DNA of 64,000 nucleotides from Pseudomonas sp. S37 (GTDB taxonomy: Bacteria > Pseudomonadota > Gammaproteobacteria > Pseudomonadales > Pseudomonadaceae): NCBI RefSeq assembly GCF_016658545.1, contig NZ_JACVZC010000011.1, positions 20,630 to 84,629 of the forward strand, given 5' to 3'. Both the position numbers and the translations under genes were made by a program. Each line of letters begins with the position of its first letter. The first letter of the stretch is position 1. This document shows, piece after piece, positions 1 through 8,491 of the stretch. The notes beneath the pieces were generated by a model, which saw only the letters and a list, made by a program, of their open reading frames with translations, had not been told where the DNA came from and did no database searches.

Positions 1-1
1 C

Positions 2-712
2 CCCATAGGCCTGTACCTGCAACAACCCACCGACTTCAGTACCTGGAAAGGCCCGCAAGGCCAGGATGTCAGCCAGTACTGGCGCATCACGCGCGGCACG
101 GCCAAGACCGCCGCCAACGGCTCAGACCAGATCCTGCAGGCGGTATTCGAGGTGCCGGAAAGCGCCGGCTTCTCGATCAATGACATCACCATCAACAACC
201 AGCCAGTCGACTATGTGTGGGTCATCGCCCAACAACTGCTGGTGGGCCTGAGTGTCACTGTCAAACCGTTGACCAGCGAGCCTCCCTCCTTCCCGTGCGT
301 GCAGGACCGGGTGGCCGGCCTGCAACCCTGGCCAGTGCAGCTGCTGCCGCTGGACCTGTTCTACGGGCAATCTCCCACCGACCTGCCCGCCTGGCTTGCG
401 CCGGGCAGCAGTAACCAGTTCGTGCTGGTGGTACAAGGCGCCGACCCGAGCACCACGGCGCAGAATGCCAGGGTGCAGTTCTCCAACCCCGGCGTCACGG
501 CGCAGGTTACCGAATACCTGCCCGACGCCTCGGCCATTCCCGGCCAGACCAACGCCGGCGGCACCCAGGCCTACATCCTGACCATCACCGTCAGCCCCAC
601 TGCGGCACCCGGCCTGGTGACAGTGCGTGCCCTCAATCCGGGCGAACAGGTGGATGTGAGCGCGGCAGACCACCCATGGGAATCGGGCCTGGCGCTGGTA
701 CCTGGCGCCTGA
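2..712 (+). CDS. Partial hypothetical protein (5' end outside window)
   Basis: The frame is open from the first bases of the window to the TGA at 710-712, so this is the C-terminal 236 or so residues of a longer protein; a GTG at 152 would be an unconvincing internal start. The visible part has no catalytic motif I recognise. It is rich in Pro, Ala, Thr and Gly, with alternating hydrophobic stretches (for example LTITVSP) that suggest a beta-rich, probably exported, domain. A hairpin follows the stop, and the cytochrome-like gene at 771 follows on the same strand, so the two may share a function outside the cytoplasm. Function unknown. Confidence 0.6.
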   Translation, partial: PIGLYLQQPTDFSTWKGPQGQDVSQYWRITRGTAKTAANGSDQILQAVFEVPESAGFSINDITINNQPVDYVWVIAQQLLVGLSVTVKPLTSEPPSFPCVQDRVAGLQPWPVQLLPLDLFYGQSPTDLPAWLAPGSSNQFVLVVQGADPSTTAQNARVQFSNPGVTAQVTEYLPDASAIPGQTNAGGTQAYILTITVSPTAAPGLVTVRALNPGEQVDVSAADHPWESGLALVPGA

Positions 713-728
713 GCCCTACCCCTCCAAC

Positions 729-751
729 GCCGCACCTTCGGGTGCGGCTTT
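729..751 (+). terminator. UUCG-loop hairpin after the partial gene
   Basis: An 8-bp perfect stem GCCGCACC / GGTGCGGC closes a TTCG tetraloop and is followed by a short TTT. It lies 17 bases after the stop of the partial gene and 20 bases before the next start. The stem is very stable but the T tract is weak, so it may be an attenuating or partial terminator. Confidence 0.55.
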
Positions 752-770
752 ACAGCTTGCAAGGAGCGCA

Positions 771-2360
771 ATGATGGCCAGGTTACGCTTGAGTCTGCTG
801 TCGCTGCTAAGCGGCATTGTGCTGTGCCTGTCGACCCTGCAACCCGCCGCGGCAGCCACGCTGTCGGACGCCGATGCCTGTGTGCAGCAGCAATTGGTGT
901 TCAACCCGGCAAGCGGGGGGTTTCTGCCGGTCAACAACTTCAATGCTACCAGCCAGGCATTCATGAACTGCTTTGGCTGGCAGCTGTTCATTGCCTTGAA
1001 CTGGCCGGTGAACCCGGGTTGGCCGGCCACCGCCAGCCTGGCGGGTGAACCCGACATGCACAGCACCCTGGCGCAGTTCGGTGTACCTTCGGTGCCGGGG
1101 CAGCCGATGAGCGTGGCGCCGGTGTGGGCCAGCTACAAGGATGCCAACGACATCTTTCTGCCCGGCGCACCCACGCCCAGTGGCTGGGGCGTGCAAACCC
1201 TGGTGCCGTCCAGTTGCAGCACCCACGGTAGCCTGAAGGCACTCAAGGTGGGTGCTCGCAAGTTCATGAACGCCACCTCCGAAGGCGCGATCAACGCCTT
1301 GCACGGCTTTCACCTGTCCACCGGCACACTCGCCTCCATTCCCGACCCGGTCATGGAGGCGTCTGGTGGCTGGTTGACGGATCAGTCGGGCAACCTGGTG
1401 TTCTTTGAGCGCAAGGTCGGCAAGGCCGAGTTCGACTACATCGTCGCCAAGGGGCTCTACGACGCCGCTAACCAGTGGAAGGTTGCGCAGGGCGAGGGGC
1501 TGTCGCTGCCCATAGGTGAACCGATGCGCCAACTGCCGCCGTCCCCTGTGCCGCAGGAGCAACTGGGTGCGCTTGAGCTCAAGGCTGCCTGGCGGGTGCT
1601 GACCGGCAAGCCCGAACTGTTCGGCCGCTACCTCACCACCGTCGCCTGGCTCAAACGCCCCGACACACTGGAGTGCACCCAGGAAGTGGTGGGCCTGGTG
1701 GGCCTGCACATCATCAACAAGACCCAGGCTTCGCCCAACTTCATCTGGACCACCTTCGAGCAGGTGGACAACGTGCCCGAGCCGGCCCAGGTACCGGCCC
1801 AGCAAACGCCACCCAACGGTTTTGCCTTCAACAACCCGGACTGTGGCAGTGGGCCTGAGTGCAAGCCGAACGTGGCCCGTATCCAGTGCAAGCAGAACCA
1901 CCCCGAGCAAGACTGCACCGACCTTTTTCCACGCGACCAGCCCGTACAGACCACCCGCGAACACCCTGTGCCCTCTGAACTGCAGGCACTCAATGGCGCA
2001 GTGCAAGCCAACTTCGCCAAGCAAAGCCAGGGCCAGTCGGTGTTTCAGTACTACAAGCTGATCAACGTACTCTGGACCCTCGCCCCCAACCCGCCCAGCC
2101 CGGAACCGGGTGCCAATGCGCAAGTACCGCTGTCGTACGGGCCGTTCATCAGCCAGGGCAATGTGCCGGTGGCCAACACCACCATGGAGACCTACGTACA
2201 AGGTGATGACTGCAACAAGTGCCACCAGTATGCGACGGTTGCCGGCAGTACCTCGCTTGCCTCGGACTTCTCCTTCCTGTTCAACACGGCAAGCTCCGCC
2301 AGCCAGAAAAGCCTGATCAAGCGCGTCAAAGCCTTCGAAACCCTCAAGGATCGCCCTTGA
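771..2360 (+). CDS. Exported cytochrome c-like protein with one CxxCH motif
   Basis: A 529-residue protein with a clear N-terminal signal peptide (hydrophobic core about residues 8-22, AAA cleavage region near 28-30). One covalent heme motif, CNKCH, sits at residues 481-485 near the C-terminus. The rest (30-475) matches no cytochrome family I can name; a Cys-rich stretch around residues 360-395 could form disulfides. AAGGAG at 761-766 serves the ATG at 771, though the next codon, ATG 774, has better spacing. It is probably a periplasmic heme protein for electron transfer or an oxidation. A heme Met ligand is not obvious. It could be a dehydrogenase partner; substrate unknown. Confidence 0.6.
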   Translation: MMARLRLSLLSLLSGIVLCLSTLQPAAAATLSDADACVQQQLVFNPASGGFLPVNNFNATSQAFMNCFGWQLFIALNWPVNPGWPATASLAGEPDMHSTLAQFGVPSVPGQPMSVAPVWASYKDANDIFLPGAPTPSGWGVQTLVPSSCSTHGSLKALKVGARKFMNATSEGAINALHGFHLSTGTLASIPDPVMEASGGWLTDQSGNLVFFERKVGKAEFDYIVAKGLYDAANQWKVAQGEGLSLPIGEPMRQLPPSPVPQEQLGALELKAAWRVLTGKPELFGRYLTTVAWLKRPDTLECTQEVVGLVGLHIINKTQASPNFIWTTFEQVDNVPEPAQVPAQQTPPNGFAFNNPDCGSGPECKPNVARIQCKQNHPEQDCTDLFPRDQPVQTTREHPVPSELQALNGAVQANFAKQSQGQSVFQYYKLINVLWTLAPNPPSPEPGANAQVPLSYGPFISQGNVPVANTTMETYVQGDDCNKCHQYATVAGSTSLASDFSFLFNTASSASQKSLIKRVKAFETLKDRP

Positions 2361-2370
2361 AGCGCGAACA

Positions 2371-2391
2371 GGGGCGATCATCGATCGCCCC
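2371..2391 (+). terminator. Hairpin after the cytochrome-like gene
   Basis: GGGGCGAT / ATCGCCCC form a perfect 8-bp stem with a 5-base loop, ten bases after the stop codon at 2360. There is no T tract, so termination is inferred from position and stability only. Confidence 0.4.
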
Positions 2392-2501
2392 AGCTTGGCC
2401 TCGCCTACCCTCCTGCACGATTTTCACGTGCGCTGCGCACATGGCACGCGTGGAGGCTAAGATGTCGGCTTACCTCCCCTTGGCGTCAAGGAACACACCT
2501 T

Positions 2502-3209
2502 TTGAACGGCCCACAGCCCCCACATGCTGCAGACGTCTTGCTGGAGGCCAGGCAACTGAGCCGTGTCGATCCGTCGAGCCGGGCCACCCTGCTGGCGCCC
2601 ACCGACTTTATCCTGCGTGCAGGCGAGCGCGTTGCGCTGGTTGGCCCGTCGGGTTCGGGCAAGAGTGTCTTGCTGCGCGCTCTGGCACTGCTGGATGCAG
2701 CCAGCGCGGGTGAGGTCCTGTGGCTGGGGCAGTCCGTCAAAGCTGCACAAGTTCCACATTTTCGCGCGCGGGCCTGCTACCTGGCGCAACGCGCCGCACT
2801 GGTGGACGGCAGTGTCCTGCACAACCTGCAACTGCCCTTCACGCTCCGCCACAACCGCCAGTTCAGCTTCGACCTGGCCACGGCTACGCGCCTGCTGGAA
2901 CTGGCCGGCAAGCCCCGCGCGTTTCTCGACAAGGCGGGTGCCGACCTGTCCGGTGGCGAAGCGCAGGTGGTTGCCCTGGTGCGGGCGCTGCTGTTGGCGC
3001 CGCAAGTGATGCTGTTCGACGAACCGACCTCGGCGCTCGACCCGCAATCAGTGGCTGCCGTGGAGGCGTTGGTGACGCATTGGTTCGCAGCCGCGCCTGC
3101 CGAGCGCGCCTGCGTCTGGATCACCCACGATCATCAACAGGCCCAACGTATCAGCACGCGAACGCTGAGCATGCACCAAGGCACTCTGCTGGATGAACAC
3201 TGCCCATGA
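2502..3209 (+). CDS. fetA: ABC transporter ATP-binding protein, FetA/YbbL type
   Basis: A 235-residue ABC ATPase. Walker A GPSGSGKS is at about residues 48-55, the signature LSGGEAQ near 148-154, and Walker B VMLFDEP with the D-loop SALD near 168-180. It pairs with the membrane protein encoded immediately downstream (4-bp ATGA overlap), which is the YbbL/YbbM (FetAB) arrangement. In E. coli that pair is reported to export iron and protect against oxidative stress. The start is a TTG at 2502, chosen because AAGGA lies 9 bases upstream and no ATG fits. The symbol is by family and context; the substrate has not been shown here. Confidence 0.75.
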   Translation: MNGPQPPHAADVLLEARQLSRVDPSSRATLLAPTDFILRAGERVALVGPSGSGKSVLLRALALLDAASAGEVLWLGQSVKAAQVPHFRARACYLAQRAALVDGSVLHNLQLPFTLRHNRQFSFDLATATRLLELAGKPRAFLDKAGADLSGGEAQVVALVRALLLAPQVMLFDEPTSALDPQSVAAVEALVTHWFAAAPAERACVWITHDHQQAQRISTRTLSMHQGTLLDEHCP

Positions 3210-4000
3210 ACTATCACAACCTTGACTATGGTGACGTGGCCATCGCCGCCGCCCTCATCCTGATCAACGGCCTGCTCTCGTTGCTGCTGAAACTGCAGCT
3301 GGAGCGCCAGTTGCTGTGGGCGTCGCTGCGTACCATCGCCCAGTTGCTGGCCATCGGCTACATCCTCGGTTGGGTGTTCCAGCATGCCCAGTGGTACATC
3401 GTGCTGCCGCTGATGCTGGTAATGACCCTCATTGCCGGCTTCTCCGCCGCTGGCCGGGGCACACAGCGCCACCGCGGGCTGTTGGCCGACAGCGTGCTGT
3501 CAGTCGGGTTGAGTGCCTGGCTGGTCACCGCCATCGGCCTGTTACTGGTGCTGCGCGTGCGCCCCTGGTACGAGCCGCAATACGCCATTCCGATCCTCGG
3601 CATGATTCTTGGCAACACCCTCACCGCTGTCGCCTTGGGCATCGAGCGCATGACCCGCGAACTGAGTAGCCAGCGCCCGCTGGTGGATATGATCCTGTCC
3701 CTGGGCGGTACCCGCTGGGAAGCGGCCCGCGCCGCCGCCAGCCAAGCGTTGCGGGCCGGCATGATGCCGACGCTGAACCAGATGTCGGTGGTCGGCATTG
3801 TCAGCCTGCCGGGCATGATGACCGGGCAGATTCTGGCCGGCCAGCAGCCCGAAGATGCCGTGCTCTATCAGATTGTGATCATGTTCCTGATCGCCGCGGC
3901 ATCGGCGCTGGGCACGGTCTGCGCCGTGCTGCTGACCTTCAACCGGCTGTTCTCACCCGCACACCAGTTCATGGCGCACAAGCTGGTCAGGCGGGGCTGA
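3206..4000 (+). CDS. fetB: ABC transporter permease, FetB/YbbM (UPF0014) type
   Basis: A 264-residue polytopic inner-membrane protein with about seven hydrophobic segments. The conserved central region carries NTLTAVALGIERM followed by the LGGTRWEAA loop, which probably couples to the ATPase. The C-terminal half has the LPGMMTGQ segment characteristic of the UPF0014 family. The ATG at 3206 overlaps the fetA stop, so the two are translationally coupled. The role is inferred from E. coli FetB as the membrane half of an iron-linked exporter. Length is normal for the family. Confidence 0.75.
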   Translation: MNYHNLDYGDVAIAAALILINGLLSLLLKLQLERQLLWASLRTIAQLLAIGYILGWVFQHAQWYIVLPLMLVMTLIAGFSAAGRGTQRHRGLLADSVLSVGLSAWLVTAIGLLLVLRVRPWYEPQYAIPILGMILGNTLTAVALGIERMTRELSSQRPLVDMILSLGGTRWEAARAAASQALRAGMMPTLNQMSVVGIVSLPGMMTGQILAGQQPEDAVLYQIVIMFLIAAASALGTVCAVLLTFNRLFSPAHQFMAHKLVRRG

Positions 4001-4034
4001 GGCAGGCCAGTCTTGCCATTTCGCTTCTAAGAGC

Positions 4035-5252
4035 TTACCCGTTGAGCATCCGCACCGAGCTTACCGCATCGCAAGCCATGTCCAGGTCCTGCCCTGAGAG
4101 AATGTGTGCGTAATGGTCTTTCAATTCCTGTTCCCAGCTTGCGACTTCCCCAAGCAACTGCTCGGCTTCTTCACGTGACAGTGCAAAATGCGCGTGGTGG
4201 CTGAGCAAATTGCTTCGGCTGACTCGGCTACCCTCTCGGCCCACCGCCATTGCCAAGGTTTTTGCCGGGCCCTCATCAAGCATCGGCAACACGTCGTACA
4301 TAGGTGAAATTCGCCACTGCCCCTCTAGCCAGATCACCGCATGGTTACGTGGGTGATCATCGGAGTTGCCTACCAGTGCGTTGTAGCACATGCGCTTGAA
4401 CAACTCCTGCAGGTCTACATCTGGCACGCCCCGCCTTCGCATCTCGTCTGCCATGGCCGCGTAGCGCCAATCCCGGTGATGTGGGCCATCCCATTCCGAG
4501 TCGAGCAAGGTCAGCGCGCTAAGCATGGGGATGCGGCGTGCACCCTCGGCAATCGGGGTACGATCAAAACGCTCCACCAGCAAGGTGGACGGGTTTTCGG
4601 CATGCAGCGCAGTCCTGGCTACATTCAGGCCCTTCCCCGCTGCGAAGGTCATGCAGGCGTACTCGATCGTCGGCAAGTCGTATTGATCAAAGCGATCGCG
4701 AGGTTTGGCCAGAATCAGCATTCCTTTGTCCTGAAGGGTACGCTTCGGCCGTGCACCACCCAAAGAGGAGCGTTGCTGGCGCACGTTCAGGGTGGCAATC
4801 GATTCGCTGTCGAGTTGCCCGTCATATACCGCTTCGCAAGCGGCAACGAACTTTGCCAGCCCCTTCAGGTTCGGCACTGCTGCGTCACCGATGCCTTCTG
4901 CGGGGGTTGTGGCGCTGCCAGCCATCAGGTTGCCGATGCGGTCGTTGTTGGGTGACTTGAGCAGGAAGTCGAGGGTACCCAGTTCATGCCCATAAGCCCG
5001 GTGCAGCAGTCGCTCACCCCAGCCGTCGGGCATGGCGTCATTGATGAAGCCGGGAACTCCCCGGTTCTTGACTATGCCTGTGTAGGGTTCAGCGCGCAGA
5101 GGATAGTTGATCGGGTCAGGCACCCAGCCGCCACGGGCTACCTGGTCCGGGGCATACAGAAACTCGCCGAGCCTGCCATTCAGCGTAAGACGGCCAAGGG
5201 TAGTGACCTCGCCTGTTTCCGGGTGCTCCATGTAGATGTATGCGCGCGACAT
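4035..5252 (-). CDS. hipA: HipA-family serine/threonine kinase toxin
   Basis: 405 residues in the HipA fold: an N-terminal coupling subdomain (about 1-110), then the kinase core. Visible motifs are the P-loop-like SSLGGARPK (162-170), ERFDR (227-231), the catalytic-loop GNSDDHPRN (295-303) and the metal-binding MYD (318-320). HipA of E. coli phosphorylates glutamyl-tRNA synthetase and induces persistence; the target here is unknown. The start is the ATG at 5252, which shares one base with the hipB stop (TGATG). The frame continues 51 codons upstream, but that stretch overlaps hipB and does not look like HipA. All key residues are present, so the kinase should be active. Confidence 0.85.
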   Translation of the reverse strand: MSRAYIYMEHPETGEVTTLGRLTLNGRLGEFLYAPDQVARGGWVPDPINYPLRAEPYTGIVKNRGVPGFINDAMPDGWGERLLHRAYGHELGTLDFLLKSPNNDRIGNLMAGSATTPAEGIGDAAVPNLKGLAKFVAACEAVYDGQLDSESIATLNVRQQRSSLGGARPKRTLQDKGMLILAKPRDRFDQYDLPTIEYACMTFAAGKGLNVARTALHAENPSTLLVERFDRTPIAEGARRIPMLSALTLLDSEWDGPHHRDWRYAAMADEMRRRGVPDVDLQELFKRMCYNALVGNSDDHPRNHAVIWLEGQWRISPMYDVLPMLDEGPAKTLAMAVGREGSRVSRSNLLSHHAHFALSREEAEQLLGEVASWEQELKDHYAHILSGQDLDMACDAVSSVRMLNG

Positions 5253-5608
5253 CAAAACGCCTCGGGCTTGGGTTTGGCCAATCGCACGCGTCTGGCCGCA
5301 ATACCCTCGTGCGGGTCGTCTGCCTGGCTGAAGCGGGTGATCTGTGAGCTGTTTTCCAGGCCTTCCAGCGAGGCGAACACTGTGTCGCTGATACCGAGCC
5401 TCCATAACACCAGCATGAACGAGCGCAGGTCCACCAGTTCGGAGCCGCTTTCGATCTTGCGCAAGGTATGCGGCGAAACGTCGATGGCAGCCTTGAGATC
5501 GGCCTGACGCAGCCCCAGGGCCAGGCGCCGTGCCTTGACCAGCAAGCCCACTTTGCTAAGTGTGTCGGCACATGCGACGGGGAAAAAATCAGACATAAGG
5601 TGAACCAT
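5252..5608 (-). CDS. hipB: HipB-like Xre-family antitoxin and repressor
   Basis: 118 residues with one helix-turn-helix in the middle (LGLRQADLKAAI ... TLRKIESG, about residues 35-65), the Xre/Cro type used by HipB antitoxins. It precedes and overlaps hipA by one base, the usual antitoxin-first layout. HipB normally binds HipA and represses the operon. Several TTAAC/GTTAA inverted repeats lie directly upstream (5617-5703) and are likely its operators. The start is uncertain: ATG 5608 or ATG 5596, neither with a convincing ribosome-binding site. Confidence 0.75.
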   Translation of the reverse strand: MVHLMSDFFPVACADTLSKVGLLVKARRLALGLRQADLKAAIDVSPHTLRKIESGSELVDLRSFMLVLWRLGISDTVFASLEGLENSSQITRFSQADDPHEGIAARRVRLAKPKPEAF

Positions 5609-5616
5609 GGATAACT

Positions 5617-5709
5617 TTAACTAAGTTAAGGTTAACCATAGCACACATTAAGTGAGTAAACGATCAGGTTAATGTTAACGTAAATATGCTTTATGGAAGT
5701 TAAAGCCAA
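5617..5709 (-). promoter_or_regulatory. hipBA promoter and TTAAC operator cluster
   Basis: AT-rich segment upstream of hipB with repeated inverted repeats: TTAAC-TAA-GTTAA (5617-5629), GGTTAACC (5630-5637), GTTAA-TG-TTAAC (5668-5679) and a lone GTTAA half site (5699-5703). A leftward sigma70-like promoter can be drawn with -35 TTGGCT (complement of 5704-5709) and -10 TATTTA (complement of 5681-5686), 17 bp apart; a second -10-like TATGGT (complement of 5635-5640) lies inside the operators. This fits cooperative autorepression by HipB or HipAB. Confidence 0.55.
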
Positions 5710-5727
5710 TTTTGGTGAGCATTATTT

Positions 5728-6651
5728 TCAGGATAGACCACCAAAACGCTTATAGAAGCTCTCATTCACATCAGGCAAAGGCCCGTCCGCCGTCTCGAGC
5801 GCGGCATTAAGACATTCCTCCGCCTTGGCGCACACCAGGCGATACAGGTTGCGGCACAGCTGGCGGGCAGCGCGGCCTTCCCAGTCGCCGGGCAGCAGTT
5901 CGTCCGGCAGTTGCGGGTCACGCAGCAGCAGCCTGCGGTACTCGTGAATAAGCAGTGTGCGTGCCAGGAAGCAGTCCTGGGCATCCAGTGCATCCTGCTC
6001 TTTCAGGCTCTGCCATAACGGCCGGAACAGCTGGATGAACTCGCTGTACTGCTGGCCCAGTTCGTCGATACGCCAGCTCTCCCGTACCTGGGCGCGCATG
6101 GCTTTGGAGGCCAGTACTTCCTGGGTGTGGGTTTCAAAGACGATGCTGTCGTCGCTGGCTTCCAGTTCGCGCAAGGTAGTCGCCAAGTCGCCACGGTCGG
6201 CCCGTGGGCAGCCGAGCAGGTTGGGCGCCATTGCCCCGAAACCTTGCCATTCCAGCTCTTCGCGCACGGCCTTGCGCTTGCCAGCATCGAGTTGTGACAG
6301 CAGCACCAGGGTCCAGGCGCCGTCCCAGGCGGGCTGGCTTGGGCTGTAGACGCGCTTGAAGGCTTTTTCGAAGCGCCGGCGCCCCGTGCCGGTCAGGCTG
6401 TAATAGCTGCGTCGGCCAACCTTTTCGGCAGTCAGCCAGCCTTCCTTGGTCAGGCGGAAGATCGACGTGCGGATCAGGCGCTCATTGATGCCGATCGGCT
6501 CCAGCAGGTTGATCAGGCTACCCAGCCAGACGGTGCCGCCGTGCGGTTCGATGGCATCGCCATACAAGGTGATTATCAGCGAGCTGGCGCGGATTGGCGT
6601 CTGCTCCTGGAAGCGGGTGATCAAGGTGTTCAGTGGGGCAAGAGTGCTCAT
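5728..6651 (-). CDS. paaX: PaaX, phenylacetyl-CoA-responsive repressor
   Basis: 307 residues, the normal PaaX length. The N-terminal winged-helix region (about 15-90) includes ASSLIITLYGDAI and the recognition region NERLIRTSIFRLTKEGWL; the C-terminal ligand and dimer domain ends KRFGGLS. In E. coli and Pseudomonas, PaaX represses paa promoters until phenylacetyl-CoA binds. The start is the ATG at 6651. The open frame extends further upstream, but there it is out-of-frame paaY sequence. It lies 77 bp downstream of paaY on the same strand and is probably cotranscribed. TGTATCGCTT-like repeats at the two paa promoter regions are candidate binding sites. Confidence 0.92.
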   Translation of the reverse strand: MSTLAPLNTLITRFQEQTPIRASSLIITLYGDAIEPHGGTVWLGSLINLLEPIGINERLIRTSIFRLTKEGWLTAEKVGRRSYYSLTGTGRRRFEKAFKRVYSPSQPAWDGAWTLVLLSQLDAGKRKAVREELEWQGFGAMAPNLLGCPRADRGDLATTLRELEASDDSIVFETHTQEVLASKAMRAQVRESWRIDELGQQYSEFIQLFRPLWQSLKEQDALDAQDCFLARTLLIHEYRRLLLRDPQLPDELLPGDWEGRAARQLCRNLYRLVCAKAEECLNAALETADGPLPDVNESFYKRFGGLS

Positions 6652-6728
6652 GGGCGAACTGTGCGCGGATAAAGCCCCGACTATACCTGTGCGGCGGGCC
6701 GCCTGGCCATTGCGTGTGGCTGGCAGGC

Positions 6729-7328
6729 TCATGCGCTGGCCTGGCCTTTGGGGCGCACGCCAGTGTCTTCCATGCGCGGGCGCCCCGGCTCGGCTGCAGC
6801 CAGCGGCGGGCATTCGACCATGCTGTTCATGCAGCGCTGCGCCAGGTGCTGGTACTCGGCGGTGCCGCGCTGCTTCCAGGCCAGTTCCTGATCGGTCAAC
6901 GGGCGTTTGACCTGCGCAGGCGCGCCCATCACCAGGCTTTGCGGCGCACATTCGAAGCCCGCCTTGACGAAGGCCGTGGCCGCGACAATGCAGCGTGGCG
7001 CAACGTGGGCGCCATCCATCACCACGGCATTCATGCCGATCAAGGCGTCTTCGCCCACCCGGCAACCGTGCAGCACCGCGCCATGGCCAACATGCCCGTT
7101 GCGCTCCACCACGGTGTCGCCACCCGGGAAACCATGCATCACGCAGGTGTCCTGCAGGTTGGCGCCCTCCTCCAGCACAATGCGACCGAAGTCGCCCCGT
7201 AGCGAGGCCAGCGGGCCAATGTAGCAATGCGCGCCAACGATAACGTCGCCGATCAGTACTGCGCTGGGGTGCACGTAGGCTGTCGGGTGAACCACCGGCG
7301 TCAGCCCGTCCAGTCGATAGCAAGGCAT
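6729..7328 (-). CDS. paaY: PaaY, left-handed beta-helix phenylacetate pathway protein
   Basis: 199 residues with hexapeptide-repeat character ([46 protein letters not shown]), as in gamma-carbonic-anhydrase/PaaY proteins. E. coli PaaY is reported to be a thioesterase that removes dead-end hydroxylated CoA esters and relieves PaaX control. The start ATG 7328 has AGGAG 7 bases upstream; an ATG eight codons earlier (7352) lacks a site. It is divergent from paaF and in tandem with paaX. Histidines expected for metal binding (HGFPG, GHVGHG) are present. Confidence 0.88.
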   Translation of the reverse strand: MPCYRLDGLTPVVHPTAYVHPSAVLIGDVIVGAHCYIGPLASLRGDFGRIVLEEGANLQDTCVMHGFPGGDTVVERNGHVGHGAVLHGCRVGEDALIGMNAVVMDGAHVAPRCIVAATAFVKAGFECAPQSLVMGAPAQVKRPLTDQELAWKQRGTAEYQHLAQRCMNSMVECPPLAAAEPGRPRMEDTGVRPKGQASA

Positions 7329-7683
7329 GGCAAAGCTCCTGAAATGATTCAAAACATGACAAGATCTTGTATCACTATGTATTTGATCGTCAATTGCTTG
7401 AATCGTGTATCGCTTCTGAAGCCTATGGCTGTAACAGATTTCTGCAAGCGATTCTCTGGTAAGTGAGGCGGAATAATCGTTTCACTACCCAGTAATCCGC
7501 GTTCTGAATATTTGCAAGGTCGTCATTAAGGGATACACGAAACAATTTATCACCTTGATTTAATGTATCGCGTAATGCATATACTGGCTGCACCTGGACG
7601 TGATCCCGCATCGCGCCCCTGCAAACAATTCCAAGAAATGCCGGCCCCACGATGTGCCGTGCGTGCAGCCAGAGGAACCCGAT
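7329..7683. promoter_or_regulatory. paaY/paaF divergent control region
   Basis: A 355-bp gap with no gene. It holds a 12-bp perfect palindrome ACAAGATCTTGT (7359-7370), TGATTC at 7345-7350, and three related decamers: TGTATCACTA (7369-7378), TGTATCGCTT (7406-7415) and TGTATCGCGT (7564-7573). The reverse complement around 7400-7412 reads CGATACACGATTC, close to the CRCGAATCAY core I recall for the E. coli PaaX site. A weak rightward promoter may be TTGATT (7555-7560) and TATACT (7580-7585), 19 bp apart. The paaF leader is therefore about 90 bases. Confidence 0.55.
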
Positions 7684-8457
7684 ATGCCGCGATATCTCGC
7701 TGTGCAGGCGCCCGAACACGGCGTACAGCTCATTACCCTGCAACGGCCCGAGGCGTTGAACGCCCTGTGCACCGAGCTGCTGGCAGAACTGGCTGCGGCA
7801 CTGGGCGCAGCCGATCAAGACCAGCAGGTCGGCGCGGTAGTGATCACCGGCAGCCGCAAGGCATTCGCCGCGGGTGCCGACATCCGCGAAATGGCCGAGC
7901 GCGACCTGGTGGGCATTCTCAATGACCCGCGCGTAGCCCACTGGCAGAGCATCGCTGCCTTTGCCAAGCCGCTGGTCGCCGCCGTCAACGGTTATGCGCT
8001 GGGTGGCGGTTGCGAGCTGGTGATGTGTGCCGACATTGTCATTGCCGGCAGCGACGCCCGCTTCGGCCAGCCGGAAATCAACCTCGGCATCATTCCCGGT
8101 GCAGGCGGTACCCAGCGCCTGTTGCGCGCGGTCGGCAAGCCGCTGGCCATGCAGATGGTCCTGACCGGCGAAGCGATTACCGCCCGCCATGCCCAGCAAG
8201 CCGGCCTGGTCAGTGAAATTACCCAGCCCGAATTAACCGTGGAGCGCGCCCTTCAGGTTGCCCGCAGCATCGCCGCCAAGGCGCCGCTGGCCGTACGCCT
8301 GGCCAAGGAGGCGCTGCTCAAGGCCGCTGATACCGACCTGGCCAGCGGCCTGCGCTTCGAGCGCCATGCCTTCACGTTGCTGGCCGGCACTGCCGACCGC
8401 GATGAAGGCATCCGGGCCTTTCAGGAAAAACGCCAGGCCCGCTTCCTGGGCCGTTGA
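7684..8457 (+). CDS. paaF: PaaF, 2,3-dehydroadipyl-CoA hydratase
   Basis: 257-residue crotonase-fold enzyme. Motifs: oxyanion-hole AFAAGADIREM and ALGGGCELVMCAD, then PEINLGIIPGAGGTQRL carrying the region of the second catalytic Glu seen in active enoyl-CoA hydratases. It hydrates 2,3-dehydroadipyl-CoA to 3-hydroxyadipyl-CoA late in the aerobic phenylacetate pathway. The start is ATG 7684 with GAGGAA upstream; an in-frame ATG at 7600 would add 28 non-crotonase residues. It is the first gene of the paaFGHIJK unit, 34 bp before paaG. Confidence 0.9.
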   Translation: MPRYLAVQAPEHGVQLITLQRPEALNALCTELLAELAAALGAADQDQQVGAVVITGSRKAFAAGADIREMAERDLVGILNDPRVAHWQSIAAFAKPLVAAVNGYALGGGCELVMCADIVIAGSDARFGQPEINLGIIPGAGGTQRLLRAVGKPLAMQMVLTGEAITARHAQQAGLVSEITQPELTVERALQVARSIAAKAPLAVRLAKEALLKAADTDLASGLRFERHAFTLLAGTADRDEGIRAFQEKRQARFLGR

Positions 8458-8491
8458 TCATCCTTCCCTTGACTGACGGAGCGAGTCTGTC

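Noticed and set aside
807..2381. 524-codon minus-strand open frame opposite the cytochrome-like gene
   Set aside because: The plus strand has a signal peptide, ribosome-binding site and CxxCH; the minus frame has none.
6652..7362. Upstream extension of paaX to a 544-residue protein
   Set aside because: The extra residues are paaY read in another frame; PaaX is complete from ATG 6651.
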